From: Thermoplasmatota archaeon
Lineage (GTDB): Archaea > Thermoplasmatota > Penumbrarchaeia > Penumbrarchaeales > Penumbrarchaeaceae
Reading direction: 5' to 3'
DNA length: 45,217 nucleotides
Assembly: GCA_025457865.1 (NCBI GenBank)
Contig: JALOTP010000011.1
Span: 1 to 45,217 of the forward strand
Shown: positions 42,445 through 45,217 of the stretch, piece by piece
How positions within the stretch are numbered: position 1 is the first letter of the stretch
Layout: each line of letters begins with the position of its first letter
Program-made: the position numbers and the translations under genes
Notes under the pieces: model-generated
What the model saw: the letters and a program-made list of their open reading frames with translations, nothing else
Database searches by the model: none
What the model was told of the DNA's origin: nothing

Positions 42445-45217
42445 TTGTATAGGTCCTTTTCATTTAAAGGGAAAGCGGTGGTCTTAACCCTAATAATTTT
42501 ACTTTCTTCTCTGATTTATCTAATGACCGAAGAAATAAAAAATGCAAATGCAGCAACTATTATTGTCGGACCAAAACAAACATACACAACCATACAGAGT
42601 GCAATTAATGCAGCAAACTCAGGGGATATCATCAAAGTATATGATGGTCAATATAATGAGTCCCTAACAATAAGTAAACCTTTGTCAATTTTAGGGAATG
42701 GAAGCTCTAAGACTATATTGTATGCATCAAATAATGGATATGGAATCAAAATAACGGCTAATAATTGTCTAATTAGAGGCTTTTCTATTACAACTGATAA
42801 TAGTAAAAATAAAGGAATTTCCATTTCTATAAGTTCGAACAATAATACTATTGAGGATATTAATAGTAATAATAATTTTCAAATTGGAGTTGATATTGGT
42901 TCATCCTACAATAAAATATTAAATTCAACATTTAAGTATAAATATGAGGTAAATACAACCAACTCATATGTGAGAGGAATATATTCGGGTTCAGGTACAA
43001 AAAACCATAATAAAATATTAAATTCCACATTTGAACAATATTATTTTGGTATCCAGTTTTGGAGTTCGGGATATCAAAACGTATCAGAATGCACTTTTAA
43101 TAATTGTATTACTGGAATTCATATTAGTAACTCTCCTAATAATATTATTAAAAAAAATAAATTTATAAATTGTGGTTTATTGAATATGAATGAGAATCTA
43201 AATGATGCTACAACCCAGATTGTTGATGGTAATTTAGTTAACAATCTTCCATTATTTTATATTTGTAATATTACAAACCAACTTATTAAAAATATATATG
43301 GACAAATATTATTAATCAATTGTTCATCAATAATTATTATTAACCAATCCATACGTAATAGTACATTAGCTATTTTAACATCTTTTTGCGAGAATATATC
43401 TGTAAATAACTGTACTTTAAATTATAATCGTTTTGAAGGTATACAATTTAGAAATTCAAAAAATATTATTTTAAATAATAGTACCTTGGTAGAAAATGGT
43501 CATGGATGTGGAATTGGGCGTTCAAATAATATTAAAATCAATTCTTGTTTGATAAAAGATTCTAAAGACTATTCAAGCATAACGATCGGGACTTCATCAT
43601 TAATTAAGATAGAGAACTCATTTATTAAAAGAAAAATTAAATATGGAGAAGGGGTAACCGCCACTTGGGTTCAAACTAACAAGAATTATTTTCAAAATAA
43701 TTCGATTAGTGGACATCAAATTGGTTTTTCATGTGATTATAGTTCAACATTTAATTTAATAAATAATACAATTCAAGATAATGATCGAGGTATTTGGTTA
43801 GGCTCTGGTAAAAATTTAATAAGGAATAATACCTGTATTAATAATATTAACGAAGGTTTATACGCTTTCAGTAGTGGAAATGTTATCTCTAATAACAGTA
43901 ATAACAATAATAAATATGGCATATATATAAAAAATGATAATAATATTATTTCAAATAATCAAATAATCAATAATTCAATTTATGGTATATTTATAGACAG
44001 CTCTGGAAATAATAATAAAATTAATCTCAATCATATCCAAAGTCAAATTATTGGTAGTTCACTTGCTAATGATAATGGTTCACAAAACAAATGGGATAAT
44101 AATGGCTTAGGTAATTATTGGGGTAATTATTTTTCTCCAGATAGTAATAATGATGGTATTGTTGATATTCCTTATAATGTTTCAGGACTCGCAAAAAGTA
44201 AAGATAATTATCCATTGATATCTAATCATTTAATATTATGTCCACCTTTAAACTTATCATTTTATGAGGATATTTTTAGCTCAAGGATGTTCAACCTATA
44301 TAATCCCCCCAATTCTTTTTCATGGAAATTACTTTCTGACGCAAAATGGTTAGATCTATCGAATCCACCCTTCTTAAAAGGTAAACCTTTAAATGAAGAT
44401 GTTGGTACTTACTGGCTTAATGCAACCATAACAATCGAATCCGGTTCGAAACCCTTTTTAAATATAACAATTAAAGTAATAAATGTAAACGACAAGCCAG
44501 TTATTACACATAAACCTATAAAAACATTGTTGGAAGACTCCTCTTTCTATGATCAATATACTGCCTATGATGAGGATCAAAATCCAATCCTCAAATGGAA
44601 ACTGAATACAAACTCTTCTTTTCTTAAGATTGATAGCAGTACGGGAAATATTACCGGAAAGGCGGATAACGATAAGGTAGGAAAATACTTCGTCAATGTT
44701 ACTGTGACCGATGAATTCAATGCTCAAGACTATATCAACTACACGATTGAGGTAATCAATGTAAACGACGCTCCAGAGATACTGACATCGGATGTGACTA
44801 ATTCTGTTGAGGATACTCTATATTCCGTGACCTATCTCGGAAAGGATATCGATCCCACTAAGGATACGCTATCATGGGCCCTCAGAACGGATTCCAATTT
44901 CATAACAATGGACAAGTCGAGTGGCGTGGTGTCGGGGATGCCTTCGGATAAAGATGTTGGATTATGGTGGGTCAATATCACCCTCTCCGATGAGAAAAGC
45001 GGTTATGATTGGACCAACTTTACACTGAATGTATCCAACATCAATGATGTTCCTGTGATCACTAATGGGGCATGGAAGAATGCCACTGAGGATTTATATT
45101 ATTACTTTAAAATGGAGTACACAGACGACGATCCTGTTTTCCTGGAGGAGATTCACACATGGAGCCTTGACAACGCTCCAGGATGGCTCTCAATCAATTA
45201 CAAGACCGGGGAACTCT
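42445..45217 (+). CDS. NosD-type beta-helix surface protein, 5' part (runs off right edge)
   Basis: 924 codons are visible with no stop. The start is TTG 42445: GAGGT at 42432-42436 lies 8 nt before, and it gives a proper signal peptide (AVVLTLIILLSSLIYL). The first ATG (42523) is inside that peptide and would destroy it. After QTYTTIQSAINAANSGDIIKV-type NosD start, about 40-550 is a right-handed beta-helix with Asn ladders. The NosD signature GNYWGNY and NNDGIVDIPYN is at about 557-580. From about 605 come cadherin/dystroglycan-like Ig domains with NVNDKPVI, INVNDAPEI and ISNINDVPVI boundaries. Very AT-rich up to about 44500, then clearly less so, inside one frame. This mirrors the left-edge gene. 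Probably a secreted or anchored surface protein. Confidence 0.88.
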   Translation, partial: MYRSFSFKGKAVVLTLIILLSSLIYLMTEEIKNANAATIIVGPKQTYTTIQSAINAANSGDIIKVYDGQYNESLTISKPLSILGNGSSKTILYASNNGYGIKITANNCLIRGFSITTDNSKNKGISISISSNNNTIEDINSNNNFQIGVDIGSSYNKILNSTFKYKYEVNTTNSYVRGIYSGSGTKNHNKILNSTFEQYYFGIQFWSSGYQNVSECTFNNCITGIHISNSPNNIIKKNKFINCGLLNMNENLNDATTQIVDGNLVNNLPLFYICNITNQLIKNIYGQILLINCSSIIIINQSIRNSTLAILTSFCENISVNNCTLNYNRFEGIQFRNSKNIILNNSTLVENGHGCGIGRSNNIKINSCLIKDSKDYSSITIGTSSLIKIENSFIKRKIKYGEGVTATWVQTNKNYFQNNSISGHQIGFSCDYSSTFNLINNTIQDNDRGIWLGSGKNLIRNNTCINNINEGLYAFSSGNVISNNSNNNNKYGIYIKNDNNIISNNQIINNSIYGIFIDSSGNNNKINLNHIQSQIIGSSLANDNGSQNKWDNNGLGNYWGNYFSPDSNNDGIVDIPYNVSGLAKSKDNYPLISNHLILCPPLNLSFYEDIFSSRMFNLYNPPNSFSWKLLSDAKWLDLSNPPFLKGKPLNEDVGTYWLNATITIESGSKPFLNITIKVINVNDKPVITHKPIKTLLEDSSFYDQYTAYDEDQNPILKWKLNTNSSFLKIDSSTGNITGKADNDKVGKYFVNVTVTDEFNAQDYINYTIEVINVNDAPEILTSDVTNSVEDTLYSVTYLGKDIDPTKDTLSWALRTDSNFITMDKSSGVVSGMPSDKDVGLWWVNITLSDEKSGYDWTNFTLNVSNINDVPVITNGAWKNATEDLYYYFKMEYTDDDPVFLEEIHTWSLDNAPGWLSINYKTGEL

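Noticed and set aside
42841..44000. CRISPR-like or tandem repeat array in the AT-rich region
   Set aside because: The recurring AAT/ATT strings are Asn/Ile codons of beta-helix coils, with no fixed repeat-spacer length.

Overview
The window looks like archaeal chromosome, most likely from an uncultured Thermoplasmatota lineage; the genus cannot be read from it. Support comes from a TFB (transcription factor B) gene at 18.7 kb, TATA boxes about 26 nt before many starts, several apparently leaderless genes, a tungsten aldehyde:ferredoxin oxidoreductase-type enzyme with a MoaD-like carrier, and many very large surface proteins with a C-terminal membrane anchor. I see no tRNA, rRNA, CRISPR array or intact insertion sequence.

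Layout. 1-2.3 kb: 3' part of a NosD-type beta-helix surface protein. 2.7-8.9 kb: a winged-helix/TPR regulator, a glycosyltransferase, a second NosD-type surface protein and a small membrane protein. 9-12.6 kb (minus strand): a leuA-leuC-leuD-type cluster whose last gene is fused to a YrdC/Sua5 domain. 12.7-13.5 kb: a possible 34-residue ORF and an unknown 232-residue protein. 13.5-18.5 kb: a membrane-anchored winged-helix regulator divergent from the AOR-moaD pair, with an inverted repeat between them. 18.7-20.6 kb: TFB, a DUF1294 membrane protein and a J-domain protein. 20.6-25.4 kb: a surface protein, an EamA transporter and a dihydrouridine synthase. 25.5-31.2 kb: two convergent extracytoplasmic thiol-redox proteins, one carrying its own CcdA/DsbD-like membrane domain. 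31.4-33.6 kb: a bacterial-type queA-tgt operon. 33.8-41.2 kb: a surface protein with a cytoplasmic zinc ribbon, a zinc-finger-GrpE fusion and a surface protein built from carboxypeptidase-regulatory-like repeats. 41.4-45.2 kb: a strikingly AT-rich segment with a near-identical direct repeat of about 120 bp, a small membrane protein and the 5' part of a third NosD-type surface protein.

Themes. More than half of the window encodes the cell surface: nine large exported proteins built from beta-helix, Fn3/Ig-like, cadherin-like or CarboxypepD-like modules. Four items concern tRNA modification (dihydrouridine synthase, QueA, Tgt, YrdC domain). Two relate to Hsp70 co-chaperones (J-domain, GrpE). 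The most unusual items are the LeuD-YrdC fusion, the zinc-finger-GrpE fusion, the Omp28-like/TlpA/CcdA fusion with its convergent partner, the queuosine-type operon in an archaeon, and the two AT-rich beta-helix regions whose base composition changes inside an open reading frame. All functional calls rest on motif recognition by eye, with no database search.
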